A stretch of DNA of 64,000 nt, from positions 1 through 64,000 of the forward strand of contig CAYWFG010000001.1 of the NCBI GenBank assembly GCA_964458185.1. Reading direction: 5' to 3'. Below, one piece after another: positions 16,740 to 24,109 of this stretch (positions are counted from its first letter, which is position 1; each line of letters starts with the position of its first letter). The notes under the pieces were generated by a model. That model did no database searches, was not told the DNA's origin, and saw nothing but the letters and a program-made list of their open reading frames with translations. The translations under genes were made by a program, and so were the position numbers. The DNA comes from AB-137-C09 sp964458185 (GTDB lineage Bacteria; Pseudomonadota; Zetaproteobacteria; Mariprofundales; Mariprofundaceae).

Positions 16740-17314
16740 TTTTTCGGCTCCTCCTTGGGTGTTAATTTACCAAACTCAACTTTAATATTAAACGTTCGAA
16801 TGGGAATCTTTTTTTGCAAACTTCGGTTTACTGTACCTAAATTGATGGTTTTACCATCAAAATAATCAGAATCACTCAAGGCATGCATAAATTCAGAAAT
16901 ACCTTGACTTGTTCCAGATCGCCCTTCGATCAGAATCGCTGTGCCTTTACCACCATCGCGTAATGACCTAATCCAAACATTTTTAGGAATTTTTCGGGAT
17001 AGCTCAACCAATATGTTCAATGAGCGAAACTGCCCTACTTGTAATTCATCAACGATTTTTAATTTTCCCTGCACTTCTTCTCTGGCAGACTTTAATTCGT
17101 TTAATTTACCAATTTTTTCATCTAGTTTTTTAAGCTCTTCATCCAGCGAAGCAATCGTCTCCTCACGGTTGTCCAACACCATAGCTTCGTAAACATTGGC
17201 AGCACCACACAACACGATAGTGGCAGCAACAACAATTAAAAAACAAGCAATATGAAATATAATCTGTCGTTGACGAAGCTTGACGCGGTAGGGTAGTAAA
17301 TTAATGCGAATCAT
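16736..17314 (-). CDS. pilN: type IV pilus assembly protein PilN
   Basis: This 192-residue protein opens with IRINLLPYR, the cytoplasmic motif that docks into PilM, followed by one membrane helix (about 20-44), a coiled coil (about 50-90) and a periplasmic ferredoxin-like domain. Length and layout are normal for PilN. The gene overlaps pilM by 4 bases and pilO by 4 bases, so the three subunits are translationally coupled. Confidence 0.95.
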   Translation of the reverse strand: MIRINLLPYRVKLRQRQIIFHIACFLIVVAATIVLCGAANVYEAMVLDNREETIASLDEELKKLDEKIGKLNELKSAREEVQGKLKIVDELQVGQFRSLNILVELSRKIPKNVWIRSLRDGGKGTAILIEGRSGTSQGISEFMHALSDSDYFDGKTINLGTVNRSLQKKIPIRTFNIKVEFGKLTPKEEPKK

Positions 17315-18387
17315 GAATCAAAACTCCGCAGTGCTAAACCAATGGGAACGACCATCATTGGACCAATTTGTTTTAAATAATCACCGTCAAAACGACGCTT
17401 GTGAACTTTAATATGATCAAAAGGATTGGCTACAGATGCTGAAATACCTAAACGTTGCTCAATTTCAATGGCAATATCAGGAATCAATGCAGAGCCGCCT
17501 GATATAGATAAATGCTGCACGGGATGATCGCCATGATTGGCAGCATAAAAGTCTAGAGAACGCACAATCTCTGATGTTAAACCTACATAAAAACGATCAA
17601 CAGCTTCAGGATTCACCTCATGAAAGCGTTCTTTTTTCATTGTTTCTGCTGCTTGGTAGCTGATATTATGTTCTTTTTGGATTTCTTCCGTTAAGTTTTG
17701 ACCACCATAAAACTGATCGCGGACAAATGCCATTTTTCCATTTTTGATAATATTAACATTGATAAGGTTCGCGCCAACATTGATCAGCCCAATCGCTTGG
17801 TCTTCTTCTCCATCGGGGATATCTTTGTTGGGTTTGGGGATTGCCCCCATCATTTCAGAAGCATTTTCTAGGGCGAAAACAGCACAGTCTACACATTTTG
17901 TGGTTAAACCAGCTTCGCTGAGTACTAGCTGATAATCATCAACAATTTCACGCTTGCATGCTGCCAATACCACATCCATTTGCCCTGGTTCATCTGCTTG
18001 TTCGCCTAAAATTTGAAAGTCTAAATAAACTTCTTCAATATCATAAGGAACATGTTGATCTGCTTCGATTTCAATTTCTGCTTCAAGCATAAATTCGGTC
18101 ATGGTGGGGAGGGATATGTTTTTAATAATCACTGCATTACCCGAAACCGCCAGTGCAACTTGGCGTGTTGAAGGTTTAGCTTGCTCTAAGGCATCCACCA
18201 AGGCTTGAGAAACAGCCATGGAATCAATGATCATATTTTCAACAATAGCATCACGAGGCAGAGGAACAATGGCAAAGGACTTAAGCGCATAACCACCACG
18301 CGAACGTGTTAACTCAACAAGTTTAACACCTGTAGAGCTGATATCAATTGCCATTAAGTCCCGAGATTCAGCAGAGAATAAACGCAC
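17311..18387 (-). CDS. pilM: type IV pilus actin-like ATPase PilM
   Basis: The 358-residue cytoplasmic protein has the FtsA/actin-like fold, with IDISSTGVKLVEL as the first phosphate loop, QAIGLINVGAN.INVN as the second, and LSISGGSALIPDI as the adenosine-contacting strand. It opens the pilMNOQ operon. The start is a GTG at 18387 with AAAGGA about 7 bases upstream. Upstream is 650 bases of non-coding, degraded sequence that must hold the operon promoter; a TTGCGT/TAATTA pair with 18-base spacing on the - strand near 18410-18440 is a weak candidate. Confidence 0.95.
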   Translation of the reverse strand: MRLFSAESRDLMAIDISSTGVKLVELTRSRGGYALKSFAIVPLPRDAIVENMIIDSMAVSQALVDALEQAKPSTRQVALAVSGNAVIIKNISLPTMTEFMLEAEIEIEADQHVPYDIEEVYLDFQILGEQADEPGQMDVVLAACKREIVDDYQLVLSEAGLTTKCVDCAVFALENASEMMGAIPKPNKDIPDGEEDQAIGLINVGANLINVNIIKNGKMAFVRDQFYGGQNLTEEIQKEHNISYQAAETMKKERFHEVNPEAVDRFYVGLTSEIVRSLDFYAANHGDHPVQHLSISGGSALIPDIAIEIEQRLGISASVANPFDHIKVHKRRFDGDYLKQIGPMMVVPIGLALRSFDS

Positions 18388-18644
18388 ACCACGATCCTTT
18401 CAGATACTAATTAGGCAACTTGCAATACATAACGCAAGCATCCTATAATCTGCCTTTTTTATCTATGCCTCACCAGCACAAGTGACTTTCTTGTTAAAGT
18501 AACACTATCACCAAACCACGCAAGTTACCTTGTTGAAAGGGTTATTGTCAAGAAATTAAATTTTATGCTTGAATATTATTCAAGCTCACTGAATTATTCA
18601 AATTAATGTGCTAGCTAAAAAGTTATTGTTTAAGATAGTCGTTA

Positions 18645-18718
18645 ACTTCTCTTTTAAGATAGGACGGCCAGTAAAATCAATGGGTTACAGACAGCTCTTC
18701 GTTTTGAAAGAAAAGCCC
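18645..18718. repeat. shortened, diverged copy of the MITE-like element
   Basis: 18645-18690 matches the reverse complement of the right half of the element at 79-179: cttctcttttaag, a gac-like block, then taaaatcaatgggttacag against taaaatcaaggggttacag. The far end at 18701-18718 (gaaagaaaagcc) matches the other terminal arm. About 27 bases of the middle are missing. The outer edge falls exactly where homology to a Phd-type antitoxin stops. Confidence 0.7.
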
Positions 18719-18777
18719 TCTTCAGCCAACACAGGTACACTGCGAGTTTTTAATTGATTGGCTGAGATCGTATTCAT
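18685..18777 (-). pseudogene. Phd/YefM-family antitoxin, 5' fragment cut by the MITE-like element
   Basis: The 30-codon frame starts MNTISANQLKTRSVPVLAEE, which matches the N-terminus of Phd/YefM antitoxins (typically M.TISA..LKT.GV.A...), then runs into the repeat at 18718 and stops. The DNA-binding helix region is barely complete and the toxin-neutralising tail is missing, as is any toxin gene. Its ATG overlaps the stop of the 60-codon frame before it. Confidence 0.65.
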
Positions 18778-18959
18778 CATAGACTCCCTAATCGAATTCT
18801 ATAGCGTCCCCTAAAGTGTACGCTTGCGTCAATTAAAACTAACCGTGAACGGAAAATGAAGCCATCAATTGCGCGTTCATCTTGCATCCATAGGATGCCC
18901 GCTGCTTGGGGATCGCCGCTATGGTGGTCAAGCATCACACCGTTTGATGCTGCATGCAC
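18777..18959 (-). CDS. 60-residue frame of unknown nature, possible gene fragment
   Basis: A GTG-started frame of 60 codons precedes the truncated antitoxin with stop/start overlap (ATGATGA). Its sequence (for example AIDGFIFRSRL and LIDASVHFRGRYRI) is not recognised, and a stop lies 8 codons upstream. The overlap suggests it was once an operon partner of the antitoxin, but it could be chance or a remnant. No function is proposed. Confidence 0.25.
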   Translation of the reverse strand: MHAASNGVMLDHHSGDPQAAGILWMQDERAIDGFIFRSRLVLIDASVHFRGRYRIRLGSL

Positions 18960-19032
18960 AAAGCTTGCAGTTCCCCCTGCCTACCACACACCACATGCAG
19001 CATTGGCAAGTGGAACCGAAGGATGATTGGTT

Positions 19033-20232
19033 ATGGTCTTAGCGCAATTTATGCGAATAAAACAACTGTTTTTACAACTGGCAATAGGGGTGCTGGTGGT
19101 GGTATGGATACCGCCTGCTATGGCAGACGACTTATGGCCCAGTGAGCCGAAAATAGCTGCAAAATCATGGGCGTTGCTGGATGTTCATTCCTCGCAGGTG
19201 TTGTTTTCAAAAAATGCAGATGAAGAACTGCCTCCTGCCAGCCTGACCAAATTAATGACCCTTTACCTTGTCTTTGAGTCACTGAAAAAGAAACAAATAC
19301 AACGCAGTGATCAACTGCCTGTTAGCAAAAAAGCATGGAAGATTGGCGGCAGCACGATGTTTCTTGAGCCGCGCATGACCCCGCGTGTGGATGATTTAAT
19401 TCATGGTGTTGCCACATTCTCTGGCAATGATGCGTGTATTGTGTTGGCAGAATACTTATCAGGCTCTGAAGAAGCCTTTGCTGAACGCATGAATGCCAAG
19501 GCAAAAAAACTGGGCATGACGCATAGCCATTTTATGAATGCTACAGGTTGGCCTGCTAAAGGGCATTATAGTTCTGCCCACGATATGGCAATATTAGGGG
19601 CAGCATTGTGGCACGATTTTTCTGAAGAATACCGTGTGTTTGAAGAGCGGGAGTATACCTTTGATGGACGCACCCAACCCAATCGCAACCGTTTATTGTG
19701 GATTATGCCAGAAGCGACAGGGCTTAAAACAGGGCATACCCAAGCCGCAGGGTATTGCTTGGTTGGTGCTGCCCAGCAAGGTAAAACAAAATTAGTTTCT
19801 GCTGTTTTTGGTACTACATCCGATGCTGCACGGGCGGGTCAATCTAAGGCGTTGTTAGGCTATGGGCTGCGTCAGTTTGAAACAGTTCGCCCCTCGACGC
19901 AGCAACTGCGGCGTGATCTGGAGGTTTTTCATGGTAAAGATGATCATGTTTACCTTGAACCTTCTCGCACTGTTTGGGTAAGTATTCCTAAAGGCATGAG
20001 TAAAAAACTAAGTTTTCGCTTGAGCTATGATTCCCCTGTCTCTGCCCCTATCAAAAAAGGGCAAGCCATAGGCGTGATTGAAGCGGTGCTACAAATGGGC
20101 GAACGTAAAAAGATACTGGATCGTATCCCCATGATTGCCGTGCGCGAAGTCAAAGAGGCTTCATGGGTTGGTAGGCAATGGGATGAACTTCGTCTTTGGT
20201 GGCAAAAAAAGTCTAAAGAAGGAAATAGCTAG
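19033..20232 (+). CDS. dacC: D-alanyl-D-alanine carboxypeptidase (PBP5/6 type)
   Basis: The 399-residue periplasmic enzyme removes the terminal D-Ala from peptidoglycan pentapeptides. The signal peptide ends PPAMA. The catalytic set is complete: SLTK with Ser70 and Lys73, S-G-N at 130-132 and K-T-G at 232-234. The C-terminal beta domain of PBP5 follows (about 290-375), with a short amphipathic tail that would anchor the protein to the inner membrane. AAGGA sits 9 bases before the ATG at 19033; a TTG at 19027 is also open. The following gene makes a D-amino acid transaminase, so D-Ala metabolism is grouped. The symbol is given by class; dacA would serve equally. Confidence 0.92.
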   Translation: MVLAQFMRIKQLFLQLAIGVLVVVWIPPAMADDLWPSEPKIAAKSWALLDVHSSQVLFSKNADEELPPASLTKLMTLYLVFESLKKKQIQRSDQLPVSKKAWKIGGSTMFLEPRMTPRVDDLIHGVATFSGNDACIVLAEYLSGSEEAFAERMNAKAKKLGMTHSHFMNATGWPAKGHYSSAHDMAILGAALWHDFSEEYRVFEEREYTFDGRTQPNRNRLLWIMPEATGLKTGHTQAAGYCLVGAAQQGKTKLVSAVFGTTSDAARAGQSKALLGYGLRQFETVRPSTQQLRRDLEVFHGKDDHVYLEPSRTVWVSIPKGMSKKLSFRLSYDSPVSAPIKKGQAIGVIEAVLQMGERKKILDRIPMIAVREVKEASWVGRQWDELRLWWQKKSKEGNS

Positions 20233-20233
20233 C

Positions 20234-21094
20234 ATGAAAGAACAAGGCTTAACTGCATGGGTGAATGGTGATTTTCTACCACTGGAACAAGCCGTGGTAC
20301 ATATCGAAGATCGTGGTTTTCAGTTTGCTGATGGTGTCTATGAAGTGGTTGCTTGTGTCGATGGTGTATTTCTTGATTTGGATGCGCATCTTGCCCGTTT
20401 GGAAACATCGTGTGCTGCCATTCGTATTGAGCCGCCTTTTTCACGAACGACAATGACCACCTTGGTTAAGGGCATTTATGAACGCAATCCTTTTGCTCGT
20501 GCCATGGTGTATATTCAAATCACCCGTGGCGCAACAGCACGCGCCCATTACCCTGCAACCCCGTTAACCCCTACTGTGGTACTCACTTCACGCGCTTTGC
20601 CGCAACCCTCGCCCGTCCATATTGAGCAAGGCTATGCTGCCATTACCCGCCCAGATATTCGTTGGAAACACTGTGAGATAAAATCTATTGCCTTGCTTGC
20701 CAGCATCATGGGCAAACAAGAAGCCCACGATGCTGATGTGAACGAAACTTTTTGGTTGGACGATGATGGTCATCTGTTGGAAGGCTGTTCGACGAATGTG
20801 TTTGCCGTGATTGATGATGTATTAGTGACACACCCTTTGGATCATCAAGTGCTTGGTGGAATCACCCGTGATTTGGTGCTTCGCTTGGCACGCAGCCACG
20901 GCATGAGCGTAGCTGAACGCCCATGGAAGCTGAATGAATCAGGATTAACCGAATGCATGTTAAGCAGTACCACCAATGCAGTGATGCCTGTTTGTATCAT
21001 TGATCAACAGACCATTGCCAGCGGGAAATCGGGTGCTGTAGCCTTGCAGTTACGGGCATGGGTGATTGCAGCGATGGAGTCCCCCTCAGCATGA
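20234..21094 (+). CDS. dat: D-amino acid aminotransferase
   Basis: This 286-residue class IV PLP transaminase interconverts D-alanine plus 2-oxoglutarate and pyruvate plus D-glutamate. Visible family marks are the start AWVNGDFLPLEQA, DRGFQFADGVYEV, the PLP lysine in EIKSIALL (about Lys150), the LLEGCSTNVFA phosphate-binding stretch and GGITRDLVL. This pattern fits the D-specific enzymes better than branched-chain transaminases. The start is the ATG at 20234 behind AAGGAAA, one base after the dacC stop. Its stop overlaps the gph start (ATGA). Making D-Glu from the D-Ala released by dacC is an inferred link. Confidence 0.88.
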   Translation: MKEQGLTAWVNGDFLPLEQAVVHIEDRGFQFADGVYEVVACVDGVFLDLDAHLARLETSCAAIRIEPPFSRTTMTTLVKGIYERNPFARAMVYIQITRGATARAHYPATPLTPTVVLTSRALPQPSPVHIEQGYAAITRPDIRWKHCEIKSIALLASIMGKQEAHDADVNETFWLDDDGHLLEGCSTNVFAVIDDVLVTHPLDHQVLGGITRDLVLRLARSHGMSVAERPWKLNESGLTECMLSSTTNAVMPVCIIDQQTIASGKSGAVALQLRAWVIAAMESPSA

Positions 21095-21741
21095 AAACAA
21101 AACTGTGTAATGCCATATTGTTGGATATGGATGGTACCTTGGTCGATGCTTTTGCCCCCATTGTGTATGCCCTCAATGCCACTTTAAAAGAATATAATTT
21201 ACCACCAATGAGCAAAGAAGATGTGATTCGTCATACTGGTAAAGGCGAGTGCAGCATGATGTCGTTGTTTGGTGATCGCCGTGTTGCTGCGGGTGAACGC
21301 TTTCTTGAATTTCATGATACCCGCATGTTTGAGATTACCCCTTTGCCTGCGGCTGAAGCATTGGTGCGTGGTTTATGGCAAGCGGAGATCCGTTGCGCTA
21401 TTGTCACCAGTAAATCGCAACAACGTGCTGATCAACAATTAGCCTTTTTAGGCTGGAGTGGACTATTCGATGCCGTTGTCGGCTTATCCGAGGGACGCAA
21501 ACAAAAACCCGACCCTCACACCTTGTATTTGGCGTGTGCGCAAATCCCCTGTGAGATTGAAGAAACATGGATGATTGGTGACGGCATTGCCGATATGCAA
21601 GCGGCGCGTGATGCGGGCGTGGCACTGGTGATTGGTATTGCCAACAGTTTTAGTGCGGATGAATTGCACCGTGCAGGTGCAGATAAAACATTTACAGATC
21701 TTCAAGGTGCATGGACATGGATACAAACTCAGATCAATTGA
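21091..21741 (+). CDS. gph: HAD-superfamily phosphatase, probably phosphoglycolate phosphatase
   Basis: The 216-residue protein has HAD motif I LDMDGTLV with the nucleophile Asp12 and acid Asp14, motif II IVTSK, motif III lysine near GRKQKPDP, and motif IV WMIGDGIADMQAARDAGV. The alpha-helical cap fits the Gph/PGMB subfamily. In a Calvin-cycle organism the enzyme would dispose of 2-phosphoglycolate, but pyrophosphatase or sugar-phosphate activity cannot be excluded from sequence. It overlaps dat by 4 bases, and its 3' end overlaps hslO by about 30 bases. Confidence 0.8.
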   Translation: MKTKLCNAILLDMDGTLVDAFAPIVYALNATLKEYNLPPMSKEDVIRHTGKGECSMMSLFGDRRVAAGERFLEFHDTRMFEITPLPAAEALVRGLWQAEIRCAIVTSKSQQRADQQLAFLGWSGLFDAVVGLSEGRKQKPDPHTLYLACAQIPCEIEETWMIGDGIADMQAARDAGVALVIGIANSFSADELHRAGADKTFTDLQGAWTWIQTQIN

Positions 21742-22535
21742 TTCGCTTTATGTTGCCTGCGCAGCGGGTGCGAGGCTGCTTTATTCGTGGCTCTCATATC
21801 AAAGCAGAAGCTACGCGCATTCATGGTATACATGGTGACGCTGCGACGATGTTTTCTCAATTATTATTAGGGACAATTTTGTTGTTAAGCATCAACAAGG
21901 GCGGCGTGCGTCAGGTGTTGCAGCTTGATCATGCGGCAGCTTCATCTGCACCCATTGCGCGGATGTTGGCTGAAGTGCGTGCAGGCTGTGTGCGGGGGTT
22001 TATTCGCTGGCAAGATCAACACAGCAGTAAAATAGATGGCAAAGCTGATATTGCTGCATGGATGGGACTGCCTTTATTGGTTTCGACCGTGCGGGATACA
22101 GGCATGGGGGAGCCTTATGTCTCGACTATCGAATCTGATGCTGACTATTTGGCCGATCATTTGTTACGCTTTCTTGCCCAATCGGTGCAAACACGAGCAG
22201 ATATGATCCTGCATGATGATGTTGCTATTTTGTTAGAAGCCATGCCAGGTTGCAGTGATGATCATTGGTTTGATGCTGTTGGCGCATTAGCAAAGATCAG
22301 TAGCGATGATTTGATCGTCGCAGATGAAGCGATGTTACAGCGTGTTTTTGATTGTTTGGGCATACAGCTTGTGGGTCGTGACCCTTACCGTTGGCATTGT
22401 GGTTGTCAGCCCGAACGAATGGCACAATCACTGAAAAAAATGTCTGCCGAACAGCTAGAGGGTTTGATTGATGACAATGGTTATATGGCTGTTTCTTGCC
22501 AGTATTGTGCCAAAGAACATCGCGTACTTCTGTAG
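21711..22535 (+). CDS. hslO: redox-activated chaperone Hsp33
   Basis: This 274-residue cytoplasmic holdase is switched on by oxidation. The substrate-binding N-terminal domain carries the MLPAQRVRG and IHGIHGDAA stretches. The C-terminal redox switch is complete: Cys230 and Cys232 in HCGC, and Cys263 and Cys266 in SCQYC, which bind zinc when reduced. The start at 21711 overlaps gph; a second ATG two codons on is also possible. Last gene of the dacC-dat-gph-hslO run. Confidence 0.95.
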   Translation: MDMDTNSDQLIRFMLPAQRVRGCFIRGSHIKAEATRIHGIHGDAATMFSQLLLGTILLLSINKGGVRQVLQLDHAAASSAPIARMLAEVRAGCVRGFIRWQDQHSSKIDGKADIAAWMGLPLLVSTVRDTGMGEPYVSTIESDADYLADHLLRFLAQSVQTRADMILHDDVAILLEAMPGCSDDHWFDAVGALAKISSDDLIVADEAMLQRVFDCLGIQLVGRDPYRWHCGCQPERMAQSLKKMSAEQLEGLIDDNGYMAVSCQYCAKEHRVLL

Positions 22536-22589
22536 GGTCTGTCTTTCTTTTTTCTCAAGTATAGTATACTCATGGAGGTTTAACATAAC

Positions 22590-24086
22590 TTGAAGAATAA
22601 TGTACAATATATTGAAACCATCATTATAGGCACAGGCTTTTCAGGTCTGCTTGCGGCAATACGTTTACAAAAAAAAGATTTTTATGATTTTGTTTTATTA
22701 GAACGCAGCGCAGATATCGGCGGGACATGGCGAGATAACGCATACCCAGGGGCTGAAGTTGATATCCCTACCAGCTTGTATTCTATTTCTTTTATTCCTT
22801 ATACGTTTAAAAAAAGGTACTCGCCGCAAAGTGAGTTGCTTGAATATACAAACTATATCATTGATACGTATGATTTAAGAAAACACACCAAAACAAACCA
22901 ACGTGTTACCCAGCTCAGCTACAATGAAGATGATTTTTTATGGCACGTAGAAATCGAATCAGGCGAGCGTTATACAGCTCGTTTTGTCATTGACACCAGT
23001 GGTGTATTAGCGAACCCACATGTTCCTGATATTGATGGTGCTAACACATTTCAAGGCGCATTATTTCATACCGCACGATGGGATCACCATGTTACTTACG
23101 AAGGAAAACGTGTAGGCGTGATTGGTTCTGGCTGTTCAGGCGCTCAGGTTGTTCCTGCTATTGCAGCGAAGGTTGACCGATTAACACTGTTTATGGGCAA
23201 GCCCCAGTGGATTATCCCACGCTCTGATAGGCATTTTGGTAAAGCCGAACGTTTTGTTCGCTCATTACCTGTGATTCGCCATCTCATTCGCTTTGCTGTG
23301 TTTGCTTACCATGAAATAAGGTTTCTTGCTTTTCGCCGTTATCCATTTACTTCGACACTGAATACATTTATTAAAAACCTATACCGTAAGACGTTGCAAA
23401 AAAACCTTGATCAATACATTCAGGATGATGACTTACGGCATTATATGCTGCCTGATTATGAATTAGGCAGCCGACGGGTGATACCGACCAATACATTTTT
23501 ACCTGCCCTTGCGCGAGAAAATGTTGATGTTGATACCAGTGGCATCAAAACAATCACGCCCACAGGCATTATTACCCAAGATGGCAAAAATATTCCGTTA
23601 GATATCATCGTTTACGCAACGGGATTTTATGCTTATTCTAACATGAAAAAAGCACTTTCATTTCAGGTCTATGGTCTTGGTGGTCGCAATCTTAACCATG
23701 AATGGGAAGCCACTGCTGTTTCTTACAAGGGCATGATGGTGTCAGGCTACCCTAATTATTTTAAGGTGAATGGTCCCAATACAGGATCAGGTCATAGTTC
23801 TCAATTGTGTTATATGGAGGCAATGACTCATTACATCGTACAAGCAATCAGTGCTATCAAATGCGATGAAGACATCCATGCCATTCATCCGAAACAACAC
23901 CTTCAAGATGAATATGTTGCCAAGATGCGACAAAAAATGAATAAAACAGTGTGGCAAGATGGTCATTGCCCTGCTTTTTATAGAAAAAACATGACAGGTG
24001 AAGTGACCAGCTTGTCACCAGAACCCATACTCGCATTTATTTTTTCACGAAAATGCTTTCGTTTGAGTGATTATCATGTGTTATAA
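22590..24086 (+). CDS. flavin-dependent monooxygenase, Baeyer-Villiger type
   Basis: The 498-residue protein binds FAD and NADPH. The first Rossmann motif G-T-G-F-S-G is at 14-19, GGTWRDNAYPG at 44-54 is the usual flavin-cap motif, the Baeyer-Villiger fingerprint F-x-G-x-x-x-H-x-x-x-W is complete at 154-164, and the NADPH Rossmann GSGCSG is at 179-184. Such enzymes insert oxygen next to ketones or oxidise N/S centres; the substrate is not deducible. The start is a TTG with GGAGG 11 bases upstream, since no ATG fits the conserved N-terminus. It stands alone between hslO and pgi, preceded by a short palindrome (agtatagtatact). Confidence 0.85.
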   Translation: MKNNVQYIETIIIGTGFSGLLAAIRLQKKDFYDFVLLERSADIGGTWRDNAYPGAEVDIPTSLYSISFIPYTFKKRYSPQSELLEYTNYIIDTYDLRKHTKTNQRVTQLSYNEDDFLWHVEIESGERYTARFVIDTSGVLANPHVPDIDGANTFQGALFHTARWDHHVTYEGKRVGVIGSGCSGAQVVPAIAAKVDRLTLFMGKPQWIIPRSDRHFGKAERFVRSLPVIRHLIRFAVFAYHEIRFLAFRRYPFTSTLNTFIKNLYRKTLQKNLDQYIQDDDLRHYMLPDYELGSRRVIPTNTFLPALARENVDVDTSGIKTITPTGIITQDGKNIPLDIIVYATGFYAYSNMKKALSFQVYGLGGRNLNHEWEATAVSYKGMMVSGYPNYFKVNGPNTGSGHSSQLCYMEAMTHYIVQAISAIKCDEDIHAIHPKQHLQDEYVAKMRQKMNKTVWQDGHCPAFYRKNMTGEVTSLSPEPILAFIFSRKCFRLSDYHVL

Positions 24087-24109
24087 ACAATAATTGTAAG
24101 GATTATTAT

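Larger units (their letters stand above)
18388..19032. other. degraded intergenic region between pilM and dacC
   Basis: These 645 bases hold the divergent 5' regions of pilM (- strand) and dacC (+ strand), a shortened MITE-like copy at 18645-18718, a truncated antitoxin start at 18719-18777 and a 60-codon frame at 18777-18959. The remaining sequence at 18430-18640 is AT-rich with nothing recognised. Confidence 0.6.

Noticed and set aside
22556..22572. agtatagtatact palindrome before the monooxygenase as an operator
   Set aside because: It is short and AT-rich with no second site or known regulator; chance is likely, so it was only mentioned in the gene entry.
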